A stretch of DNA of 64,000 bases from an uncultured Acetatifactor sp. GTDB taxonomy: Bacteria; Bacillota; Clostridia; Lachnospirales; Lachnospiraceae. The notes under the pieces were generated by a model, which was not told where the DNA came from, made no database searches, and was given only the letters and a program-made list of their open reading frames with translations. The position numbers and the translations under genes were made by a program. Of this stretch, positions 53,439 through 60,628 are shown piece after piece (the first letter of the stretch is position 1; each line of letters starts with the position of its first letter). The DNA lies in NCBI GenBank assembly GCA_934433135.1, contig CAKRZO010000001.1, positions 186,001 to 250,000 on the forward strand, in the 5' to 3' direction.

Positions 53439-54311
53439 ATGGTGGACGCAACTATTTTTGAACCCTATAATCGAATTTTTGCTTCCTTCGCGCAATGGAG
53501 GAACCAGCCGAACAGCAAAGTTCAGCATTATCATGACACCTACGAAATCTATCTTCAGACAGACGGCGAACGTTATCTGTTTTTGGATGATGTGTGCCAT
53601 ATTCTGAAAAAAGGGGATCTTTATATTCTCACACCTTTTGTGATTCACTATACCAGAAGCGGCAGTCTGCCCTTTTCCGACCGTTATGTAACCAATTTCA
53701 CGGCAGGCAATCTGACACCGCTTCTTACATCGGAAGAGGCCGTTTCTCTATGCGGGAATCTGCATACCGGTGTCTATCATTTACCGGAGGAGCAATATCT
53801 GCAGCTTTTGAAAATCTTCGAGGTCTTCTGTTCCATACCGGGCTGCAACGGTCCGGCAAAAGGAAATCTGGAAGAAAAGGCAAAGGCAGGCTGTCTGCTT
53901 TGCCTGCTCACGAGTCTGAACACCTCTCTTCAGGACAAAAAAATAACAGGAGAACTCTGCGTTTCTCCTGCTAACCTTCAGCCCGAGCTGATCGATGCCA
54001 TTCACTTTATCAATTACCATTACACCGAGCCGATCACCCTGGACGATGTCTCAGCTCACATTCATATGAGCAAATATCATTTCTGCAGACTGTTTCGCCA
54101 GTTCACAGGGGCGACTTTCCTGGAGTACCTTTATAATGTACGGTTATCCAAGGTTCATATCCTGCTGCAGAATACCGACCTGCCTTTGAGCGAAATCGCC
54201 GCCAAAACAGGATTTCGCTCCACCGCCCATCTGTCCCGGTGTTTTAAAGCCGTTTACCATATCTCTCCCAGACAGATGCGAAACACGCAGCAGTCCGGCA
54301 ATCCATCGTAA
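53439..54311 (+). CDS. AraC family transcriptional regulator
   Basis: A 290-aa regulator: an N-terminal cupin-like sensing domain (VQHYHDTYEIYLQTDGERYL, ILKKGDLYILTPFVIHYT) and a C-terminal AraC double helix-turn-helix (TLDDVSAHIHMSKYHFCRLF, SEIAAKTGFRSTAHLSRCFK). Such proteins usually control sugar or stress genes. The ATG has GAGAGGTG 8 nt upstream. The neighbour downstream is ytaF; no sugar operon directly adjoins, so its target is unknown. Confidence 0.9.
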   Translation: MVDATIFEPYNRIFASFAQWRNQPNSKVQHYHDTYEIYLQTDGERYLFLDDVCHILKKGDLYILTPFVIHYTRSGSLPFSDRYVTNFTAGNLTPLLTSEEAVSLCGNLHTGVYHLPEEQYLQLLKIFEVFCSIPGCNGPAKGNLEEKAKAGCLLCLLTSLNTSLQDKKITGELCVSPANLQPELIDAIHFINYHYTEPITLDDVSAHIHMSKYHFCRLFRQFTGATFLEYLYNVRLSKVHILLQNTDLPLSEIAAKTGFRSTAHLSRCFKAVYHISPRQMRNTQQSGNPS

Positions 54312-54357
54312 GCAGGACAACACAGTTCTTATCCGCCGCAATGCAATTATCACATAA

Positions 54358-54397
54358 ATCCCTCATTCCACAGACGCTTTCGCTTCGGAGGAATCTG
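54358..54397. repeat. Palindromic repeat end near ytaF
   Basis: ATCCCTCATTCCACAGACGC followed by TTTCGCTTCGGAGGAAT: ATTCC/GGAAT arms around GACGC/GCTTC, the same layout as 22937-22966 and 51745-51774. It supplies a GGAGG in front of a possible GTG start at 54397. Confidence 0.65.
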
Positions 54398-54471
54398 TGC
54401 AGAACCCGGCACAGATTTTCAGAATCCGGAATATAGTAAAAGCAAAGGATTTTTTGGCAGGATTTGCGCTT

Positions 54472-55035
54472 ATGCTGTTCTCCGCTTTTATTTTTGCTGT
54501 TTCTGCCAGTCTGGATGCCTTTTTAACCGGGCTGGCTTTCGGGCTTCGCAGACAATCCATCTCCCTTTTTCGGAATCTGACCATCAGCCTGATTACACTT
54601 ATCGGCACATTTCTTACTTTGCTTGCAGGAAGCTGCCTTTCTCATCTGTTTCCCGGACATCTTGCAGAAAAAGCCGGCGGAATTTTACTGATTCTGCTGG
54701 GTCTGTTTTATCTGTTAAAATTTATGAAGCTCTTCTTCAAAAAATACCCTTCCGACAAAGAAACCGAAGAAAAAAAGGCAACCGCTTTAACACCTGCTGC
54801 CACCTTGCTTTTAAGTCTTTCTCTATCCGTAAACAATATCGGCATCGGAATCGGCGCCAGCATTGCCGGAATCTGTCTGCCTGCCGCCTGCGGATTTACG
54901 TTTCTTTTTTCCGTGCTTTTCCTTGCGGCAGGCAACCACCTCGGCAACGCTCCCTTTTTGCGCTTTGCGGACCGCTTTGCCGATCTTCTCTGCGGCCTTT
55001 TACTGGCAGGACTCGGCCTCTCCTCTCTCCTTTAG
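54472..55035 (+). CDS. ytaF: YtaF family membrane protein
   Basis: A 187-aa, six-segment protein of the YtaF/MntP-type fold, two related halves. The first half has FAVSASLDAFLTGLAFGLRR with the conserved Asp. The second has LSLSVNNIGIGIGASIAGIC, where Asn-Asn stands where the family usually has an Asp. YtaF is a sporulation-associated membrane protein of unknown biochemical role. I chose ATG 54472 (AGGA 9-10 nt upstream), because the family starts there. A GTG at 54397 with GGAGG 6 nt upstream, derived from a repeat, would add 25 residues. Confidence 0.8.
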   Translation: MLFSAFIFAVSASLDAFLTGLAFGLRRQSISLFRNLTISLITLIGTFLTLLAGSCLSHLFPGHLAEKAGGILLILLGLFYLLKFMKLFFKKYPSDKETEEKKATALTPAATLLLSLSLSVNNIGIGIGASIAGICLPAACGFTFLFSVLFLAAGNHLGNAPFLRFADRFADLLCGLLLAGLGLSSLL

Positions 55036-55044
55036 TATAACGTC

Positions 55045-55398
55045 CTAATTGTCCAGATTTTTGTATAAAATCAGCTCCACCTTATCCTCTTCAATGGAAA
55101 CCTGCGCATCATCTGTCATCATGCCGATCAGCAACAGCTGGCTGGAATCCCCCGGTTCTCCGGTTCCGGCCAGTTCCCAGTAAATGTCTTCTACGCCGGT
55201 ATTACAGGACTCTTTCAGATATTTTTCCAAAGATACAAGCCTGCTTCGGTATTCCGCTCTATAATCCGATATAAAATGAATGACCAGCTGACCCGCCTTC
55301 TTTTCCACCTCCGACCGAATCCGGGAAGCACCCAACGCAAAGAAAAATACGGTCAGTTCTTCCACAATTTTGGCTGCTTTTTTCTCGTTATGAATCAT
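55045..55398 (-). CDS. Conserved hypothetical cytoplasmic protein
   Basis: I do not recognise this 117-aa protein. It is acidic and soluble, with helix (KAAKIVEELTVFFFALGASR), strand (GQLVIHFISDYRAEYRSRLV), helix (LEKYLKESC) and two C-terminal strands (LLLIGMMTDDAQVSIEEDKV). The start has AAGGAG 6 nt upstream, a convincing ribosome site, so the gene is real. It follows the DUF1576 gene by 85 nt on the same strand and may be in its transcript. Confidence 0.65.
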   Translation of the reverse strand: MIHNEKKAAKIVEELTVFFFALGASRIRSEVEKKAGQLVIHFISDYRAEYRSRLVSLEKYLKESCNTGVEDIYWELAGTGEPGDSSQLLLIGMMTDDAQVSIEEDKVELILYKNLDN

Positions 55399-55483
55399 GT
55401 TCCACTCCTTCCCGCTTTCTGCTTTTGTCTTTTCATGTTAGTCTTTTCCTTTTGCTCTTTACTTTTTACTCTTTCTTTTACTC

Positions 55484-56869
55484 TTACTTTTTTTGTTTCC
55501 TGCTTTTATCTTTTTCCTGTTGCTTTTTACCCTTTACAGCATTTCGGCGAAGTTCAAAATGACTGATAAAACTTTCCGCAATCGGCACTATGGTAATAGC
55601 AACCCAGCCGGCGCTGAAACCATTATTATAAAGATTCAGTCCTCCGTACATGGAAGCAGTACACATGACAATGCAGGAATGGAGTGCTCCGGCGGCCATT
55701 CCCACCAGAATGCCGAATTGTCCGGCAATCGGGGAAAGACCGACAGCGAACAGGGCTGCCAACTGCAGTCCCGGAGTCGCCGGAGTATATTGTGTGACAA
55801 ATGTCAGTAGATAAACTCCCAGAAGAACCGGAAGATAGTTTTTCAAATGCGCACCAAATGCCGAGAAACCGAAAGCCGTAAACACAGTCCCCAGAACCGG
55901 TCCCGAAAGATCTCCGCCTGTCAGGACAATATAAGTCGCACCGGTAATCCCCATCAGCCCCATGTTCATAAGTGTAACTCCTGCCCCATCCATCAGGATA
56001 AAATCCGTCACCGCACGTCCTCTGTGCCTTGTAATCCGGAGCAGATCCCTTCCGGCTGCCCGTACTGCCTGCCATAGGGAACACGCTGTTTTTTCCTGCA
56101 CTATCAGACCTTCGGTATTTTCCATTTTCCTTCTGTATTTTCCGGTAGCAATCCACAGTCCATACAATATCGTAAGGCCGAAATAGAGATAAATTCCGAC
56201 TAAAATTCCCGGATGTCTCCCTTCCTTCCAGATAAAAACGGTTGCGCTCTCAATTCCAACTGCTTTCAGAATACAAACCAAAACAAAAGCGATGATTCCG
56301 CCGGAAAATCCCACATTAAACAAATTATATCCTGCGTGCATGGATGCAGTATGCACGGACAGGGGCGGCAGAATAAAGCCTACCAGTATACCGATAAAAA
56401 CCGCACAAAGCAGATTGATCCGGGTATCGAATGGCAGGATGTGCATCATTTCCGTAACTAACGGAGAAAGGCAGGTTCCGAACAATGCCGTATAGATGTA
56501 ACGGCTCATGGGAGCCCGGCTAAACTTTGCATAAAGCCATGTTCCCAGCAAGACCGGTGCAATGTTTACCGGATTTTTCCCCCAGAATCCATAACCGATA
56601 TTAATAAAAAAAACCGCCATGGTAATCCCCGTAAACGGTACCTTACCTTTGCAAAGCAACATCAATACAATAGCAGCCAACAATGCCACATTAAAAAAAG
56701 CCGCTCCGTAATTTGCCATTTCAAAATAATCCGTAATCAATGCATCCCTGCACAGAATAATTGTTTTCATTCCTTCCGCAATCTGTCTGGGGCTACCCAT
56801 CATAAATGCAGCTGCCAAAAGTAAGAAAACCGTAACCGTGCAAAATCTTTTCAGTTCTTTTCCTGCCAT
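55484..56869 (-). CDS. DUF1576 multi-pass membrane protein
   Basis: A 461-aa protein with about twelve hydrophobic segments, matching the DUF1576 family of unknown function. It has an internal duplication: SMHAGYNLFNVGFSGGIIAF in the first half and SMYGGLNLYNNGFSAGWVAI in the second, so a pseudo-two-fold transporter fold is plausible. The C-terminus is short and basic (KKQQEKDKSRKQKK). I chose the ATG at 56869, with GAGGT 4-5 nt upstream; the longer reading overlaps the promoter region. The promoter is at 56900-56928. Confidence 0.8.
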   Translation of the reverse strand: MAGKELKRFCTVTVFLLLAAAFMMGSPRQIAEGMKTIILCRDALITDYFEMANYGAAFFNVALLAAIVLMLLCKGKVPFTGITMAVFFINIGYGFWGKNPVNIAPVLLGTWLYAKFSRAPMSRYIYTALFGTCLSPLVTEMMHILPFDTRINLLCAVFIGILVGFILPPLSVHTASMHAGYNLFNVGFSGGIIAFVLVCILKAVGIESATVFIWKEGRHPGILVGIYLYFGLTILYGLWIATGKYRRKMENTEGLIVQEKTACSLWQAVRAAGRDLLRITRHRGRAVTDFILMDGAGVTLMNMGLMGITGATYIVLTGGDLSGPVLGTVFTAFGFSAFGAHLKNYLPVLLGVYLLTFVTQYTPATPGLQLAALFAVGLSPIAGQFGILVGMAAGALHSCIVMCTASMYGGLNLYNNGFSAGWVAITIVPIAESFISHFELRRNAVKGKKQQEKDKSRKQKK

Positions 56870-56899
56870 AACTACCTCGAATTTCTTTTCTCTTGTTCT

Positions 56900-56928
56900 A
56901 TTGTACAGGATGACTTCCCCCATGACAA
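56900..56928 (-). promoter_or_regulatory. Promoter of the DUF1576 gene
   Basis: On the minus strand TTGTCA, a 17-nt spacer and TACAAT, about 30 nt before the chosen start. Confidence 0.65.
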
Positions 56929-56963
56929 GTAAAATTTTGTGTAACAGTTTCTTAAAAAAGCGC

Positions 56964-56992
56964 TTGACATTTTCCTTGCCCGGACTTATACT
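56964..56992 (+). promoter_or_regulatory. Promoter of the leader ORF
   Basis: TTGACA, a 17-nt spacer and TATACT. It drives the 34-aa leader ORF and, past two terminator-like hairpins, possibly the ABC genes. Confidence 0.7.
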
Positions 56993-57031
56993 GACAAAGG
57001 ATTTGTGAGTTTAGGAAAGGAGACAATAGAG

Positions 57032-57136
57032 ATGTACATCATCAGGTATTTTAATTCGGATATCAAGCTTTACAACAATTTCATGCATACACTTTTGTCT
57101 CCCGTAATCAGACAGGACAGGTTTCGTATCAGGTAA
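57032..57136 (+). CDS. 34-aa leader ORF upstream of the ABC-DUF1854-ABC genes
   Basis: The ATG has AAGGAG 9 nt upstream, behind a good promoter. The product is 34 residues, basic and aromatic-rich (MYIIRYFNSDIKLYNNF, ending in IRQDRFRIR). Two terminator-like hairpins follow within 125 nt. This arrangement resembles a leader peptide controlling attenuation, but it could also be an independent small protein or a dual-function small RNA. No similarity is recognised. Confidence 0.55.
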   Translation: MYIIRYFNSDIKLYNNFMHTLLSPVIRQDRFRIR

Positions 57137-57178
57137 CAGAATTGTTCAGGACTCTTTTGTTATAAGACAGGAACATAC

Positions 57179-57217
57179 GCACACAGTCATTGCCTCCAAA
57201 GCAATGCCGTGCTTTTT
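57179..57217 (+). terminator. First terminator-like hairpin of the leader
   Basis: GCAC/GTGC outside and CATTGC/GCAATG inside, separated by small internal loops and followed by TTTTT. Confidence 0.5.
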
Positions 57218-57226
57218 GAAACATGT

Positions 57227-57259
57227 ACCATGGCTATCGATCGGAGCCATGGTTTTTTT
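57227..57259 (+). terminator. Second terminator of the leader
   Basis: ACCATGGCT pairs with AGCCATGGT, followed by a run of T. Strong intrinsic terminator 90 nt after the leader ORF stop. Confidence 0.8.
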
Positions 57260-57262
57260 GTC

Positions 57263-57347
57263 GTTACAGTTCACACGGACATTCATGCAGGCAGATTCCA
57301 TGCTTGCATGAGAAGCTGCCTGTGTAAATGTACGTGTGAACTGTTAC
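57263..57347. repeat. 85-bp palindromic element with GTTACAGTTCACAC ends
   Basis: Terminal inverted repeats GTTACAGTTCACAC and GTGTGAACTGTTAC enclose GGACATT/AATGTAC, CAGGCAG/CTGCCTG and the CATGC-TTGCATG core that is also in 23312-23496. It directly follows the leader terminator and precedes the ABC gene promoter. Confidence 0.8.
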
Positions 57348-57482
57348 TTTTTGTCCCCGGAAACGCGATAACGAAACTTAAGATTGTTACAAAACTCGAA
57401 CCAAGTGCAATACATTACATTTTGACACGATTGTTTGTGCCGCAGATGTCACAAGCAGCTCTCACAGCGTTGAACCTGAAAT

Positions 57483-57511
57483 TTGACATACAATCTTTCA
57501 GTCGTTAAATC
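57483..57511 (+). promoter_or_regulatory. Promoter directly before the first ABC gene
   Basis: TTGACA, a 17-nt spacer and TAAATC, about 20 nt before the ATG at 57532. Confidence 0.5.
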
Positions 57512-57531
57512 ATCTGCGGAATGGAGATGTT

Positions 57532-59886
57532 ATGAATTATCCTAAAAGTTTTCTACAATTGCTGAACCAGAACGGAATTTCACCGGATGAAATTCTGTTT
57601 ACCGCCGTAGGCGATTTTGACCGCGAATACCGTTTCGCGGATACCATTGCAGCGCTTACGAAATCCAGCCTGATTCTTGCCGCCTACCCTCCGGTATCCG
57701 GAAAAGAATACCGTTTCGGCGGCTATGCCGGCTGGCAGGTAAAAGCACAGGAATCCGGAGACTCCGGCAGCCGGGATAGTTTTCCCGCTTTACGGATTTA
57801 TCCGCTTGCCTGTGTGGAAAAGCTGGATGTCATCCGGCAGATCAGCACCGGCACGCTGCTTGGTGTCATCGACGGCACCGAACGGGAACTTTGCCGTTTT
57901 TCCAATACCAGAATGGAAGCCTTTTTGCGCCTTAACAAAATTCTGGAAAAATTGAAAAAAAAAGAAGAAATCCTGCCGGAAGACCTTGACTTGTCCAAAG
58001 GAAAACAGTGCTGTCCCAAATGCGGCATGATTTACCCGGATCAGGAACGGAAAATCTGTCCGAAATGCATGGACAAAAAATCCATCCTGCTTCGTGTCGT
58101 TTCCTATTTTAAACCCTACAAAGCAAGCCTTGTGGTTATGGTTCTTTGCTATATTTTCACTGCCCTGCTTAATCTGGTCTGGCCTTACTTAAGCGGAACC
58201 GTTCTGTATGATCAGGTGCTTCCCGGAAAAGAAGAACTTCTTACCGGAAAAGGAAGCTTTTTTGCCTTTACCCATTTGCCTGCAGGGCGCTTTACCCTGG
58301 CTCTGGGCATGCTGGTTCTTACCATGATTCTGACTAAGATTGCTATACAGGCCCTCGGTATTCTGCAGGGTGTTCTGACCGCCAGAATCGCACCGGAAGT
58401 CATTTCCAAAATCAAAAGCCAGGTATTTACTTCCATGGGCAAGCTGTCCATCAGCTTTTTTACCAAAAGACAGACCGGCGGACTGATGACCCGGATATCC
58501 GATGATGCAGAAGAAATTTCCTCCTTCTTTATCGACGGAATTCCTTATTTCTTCATTAACGTCGGAACGCTTCTGGCCACCTGCATCATCATGTTTACCT
58601 TAAACCCGTTGATGGCTTTCCTCTGCGTTATCCTGATGCCGCTTCTGTTTTTCATCAGCTACCGGATGCTTCCGCATCTGTGGCATTATTACGGAAAAAG
58701 ACACCGCAGCAAGCGCCGTTTAAACGGGCAGATGAACGAGAACTTCACCGGTGCCAGAGTGGTAAAGGCTTTCGGACAGGAAAAAAAGGAAATGAACCGA
58801 TTCCATCGCAGCAACGGAAAAGTACGGGACGCCGAACTGGATCTGGCAAAATACGATCTGAAATTCTTTGCCCTGTACTGCTCCGTGGAGGATTTCATCA
58901 GCTTTTTGGTATGGGCAGTGGGAAGCACTCTCATTTTGTGCAGCTCCCAAATGGAACTGGGTCTTTTGATCACGTTTTCCGGCTATGTCAGCCAAATGCA
59001 GGGACCGCTGGAATTTATGTCCAGAATCATACGCTGGTATACCAACTGCATGAACTCGGCGCAGCGTCTCTTTGAGATCATGGATGCCGTTCCGGAAGTA
59101 AAAGAAGTTCCCGAGCCTTTCCGCCCGGAGACGCTGGGCGGCGAAATCGAATTAAAACATGTTACTTTCGGCTATGAACCCCATAAGCCGATTCTGAAAG
59201 ACGTCAGTTTCCATGTAAAAGCCGGAGAAGTTCTGGGTATTGTAGGACGTTCCGGTTCCGGCAAATCCACACTGGTGAATCTGATCTCCCGGCTGTATGA
59301 TGCACAGGAAGGGGAGATTCTGGTAGACGGCGTCAATGTAAAACAATACGGTTTCCGGCAGCTTCGAAAGAATGTTGCCATGGTTTCCCAGGAAACATAC
59401 ATATTCATGGGCACGGTAGCGGAAAACATCGCCTACGCCAACCCGCAGGCTTCCAGAGAAGAGATTATCCGGGCGGCCGTATGGGCCAATGCCCACGACT
59501 TTATCTGCCGCATGCCCCAGGGCTATGATACAATCTTAGGTTCTTCCAGCCGGACCCTTTCCGGAGGTGAAAAACAGCGTATTTCCATCGCCCGGGCAAT
59601 TCTTGCGGACCCGAAAATTCTCATTCTGGACGAGGCCACTTCCGCGGTGGATACGGAAACGGAACTGTCCATCCAGCAGGCATTGGAAAAACTGGAAAAA
59701 GGACGAACCGTTCTGTCCATCGCCCACAGACTTTCCACCCTTCGCAATGCAGATCACCTCATTGTTCTGGATGACGGACGGATTACGGAAGCCGGAACCC
59801 ACGAAGAACTGCTTGCCAAAAAAGGAACGTTTTATAAATTAAGCCAGCTCCAGACAAAAGCGCTGGCGATGCGTGGAATAGGATGA
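57532..59886 (+). CDS. ABC half-transporter with PH-like and zinc-ribbon N-terminal domains (DUF1854-associated)
   Basis: A 784-aa protein. Residues 1-150 form a soluble beta-rich domain, perhaps PH-like (TKSSLILAAYPPVSGKEYRF). A zinc ribbon follows (CPKCGMIYPDQERKICPKC, about residues 163-182), then six membrane segments and a nucleotide-binding domain. That domain has Walker A GRSGSGKST, signature LSGGEKQRISIAR and Walker B ILILDEATSAVD, all canonical. The exporter part is type IV (MsbA-like). Such extended ABC proteins occur with DUF1854 proteins, for which a link to cyanophycin metabolism has been proposed in other bacteria; here the substrate is unknown. GGAG lies 6 nt upstream. Confidence 0.88.
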   Translation: MNYPKSFLQLLNQNGISPDEILFTAVGDFDREYRFADTIAALTKSSLILAAYPPVSGKEYRFGGYAGWQVKAQESGDSGSRDSFPALRIYPLACVEKLDVIRQISTGTLLGVIDGTERELCRFSNTRMEAFLRLNKILEKLKKKEEILPEDLDLSKGKQCCPKCGMIYPDQERKICPKCMDKKSILLRVVSYFKPYKASLVVMVLCYIFTALLNLVWPYLSGTVLYDQVLPGKEELLTGKGSFFAFTHLPAGRFTLALGMLVLTMILTKIAIQALGILQGVLTARIAPEVISKIKSQVFTSMGKLSISFFTKRQTGGLMTRISDDAEEISSFFIDGIPYFFINVGTLLATCIIMFTLNPLMAFLCVILMPLLFFISYRMLPHLWHYYGKRHRSKRRLNGQMNENFTGARVVKAFGQEKKEMNRFHRSNGKVRDAELDLAKYDLKFFALYCSVEDFISFLVWAVGSTLILCSSQMELGLLITFSGYVSQMQGPLEFMSRIIRWYTNCMNSAQRLFEIMDAVPEVKEVPEPFRPETLGGEIELKHVTFGYEPHKPILKDVSFHVKAGEVLGIVGRSGSGKSTLVNLISRLYDAQEGEILVDGVNVKQYGFRQLRKNVAMVSQETYIFMGTVAENIAYANPQASREEIIRAAVWANAHDFICRMPQGYDTILGSSSRTLSGGEKQRISIARAILADPKILILDEATSAVDTETELSIQQALEKLEKGRTVLSIAHRLSTLRNADHLIVLDDGRITEAGTHEELLAKKGTFYKLSQLQTKALAMRGIG

Positions 59887-59985
59887 ATCTTGCCACTATC
59901 GTGACCCTATTCATCCGCAAATTTGTGCCTTACGGCCCAAAGTTTGCCAGAATGTTGATTTGTCAACTGGCCTTACGACCCAAAG
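59881..59985. repeat. Hairpin array in the spacer between ABC1 and DUF1854 genes
   Basis: Three stem-loops: GGATGAAT/ATTCATCC around CAC-TATC-GTG (59881-59916), GCAAA/TTTGC around GCC-TTAC-GGC (59917-59947), and GCCA/TGGC around GTTGA-TTTG-TCAAC (59946-59971). A small GGCC-TTAC-GACC ends it. It begins within the ABC stop codon and fills the 108-nt spacer up to the DUF1854 ribosome site. Confidence 0.75.
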
Positions 59986-59994
59986 GAGGATATT

Positions 59995-60576
59995 ATGGAA
60001 GAGCAAATGGAACAGGAAAAGATGGATTTACTGAATTTAGAAGAATTTGATGAAGAAGCGTTGAAAAAGGAATCGGATGAGCTTCTGGAAATGCGTTTTC
60101 TTACGAAAGAGAATGCAGCTTTTGCAAGAACGGAGGGGGGATTTGTCTCATTAAAGACAAACGGAAAGGAATATGGCAGGGTCCTTGTCTATCTTACCTT
60201 TCCTCTGACGAATCCCGAGGAATTTATCTCCATCCGGGAAGCGGATGAAAAAGCGAAAGAAATCGGGCTGATACAGAATTTAAAAGAACTTGCACCCGAT
60301 CAGCAGGAAATGATACGGGAACAGATCCGTCTGCGCTATTTTATGCCCGTGATTACCAAGGTACTGGATATCAAGGACGAATACGGTTATGCTTACTGGC
60401 ATGTGATGACGGATTTCGGAGCCTGCCGCTTTACCACACAGATGAGCGGCGATGCCGTGATCTCTCTCGGAGAATCCCGGCTGCAAGTAACCGATATCGA
60501 CTCCAACCGCTACGAAATTCCCGATTTTTATGCCCTGACACCGGGCGAACGTAAGAAACTGGATTTATTTATTTAA
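59995..60576 (+). CDS. DUF1854 family protein
   Basis: A 193-aa soluble protein. An acidic N-terminal tail (residues 1-40, EEQMEQEKMDLLNLEEFDEE) is followed by the DUF1854 domain: FVSLKTNGKEYGRVLVYLTF, FISIREADEKAKEIGLI, VLDIKDEYGYAYWHVMTDFG and the conserved end DIDSNRYEIPDFYALTP. Family members accompany ABC transporters, but no biochemical function is established. It lies between two such transporters with AAAGGAGG just upstream of the start. It may be a cytoplasmic accessory of the heterodimeric transporter (inference). Confidence 0.9.
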   Translation: MEEQMEQEKMDLLNLEEFDEEALKKESDELLEMRFLTKENAAFARTEGGFVSLKTNGKEYGRVLVYLTFPLTNPEEFISIREADEKAKEIGLIQNLKELAPDQQEMIREQIRLRYFMPVITKVLDIKDEYGYAYWHVMTDFGACRFTTQMSGDAVISLGESRLQVTDIDSNRYEIPDFYALTPGERKKLDLFI

Positions 60577-60628
60577 CATTCTTTGAAAGCAACGAAACGA
60601 TTTCGGATTCACCAGAAATGAGGTTTTT

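Noticed and set aside
57209..57508. 99-aa plus-strand open frame before the ABC gene
   Set aside because: It reads through the leader terminator and the palindromic element; the start lies in a hairpin without a ribosome site.
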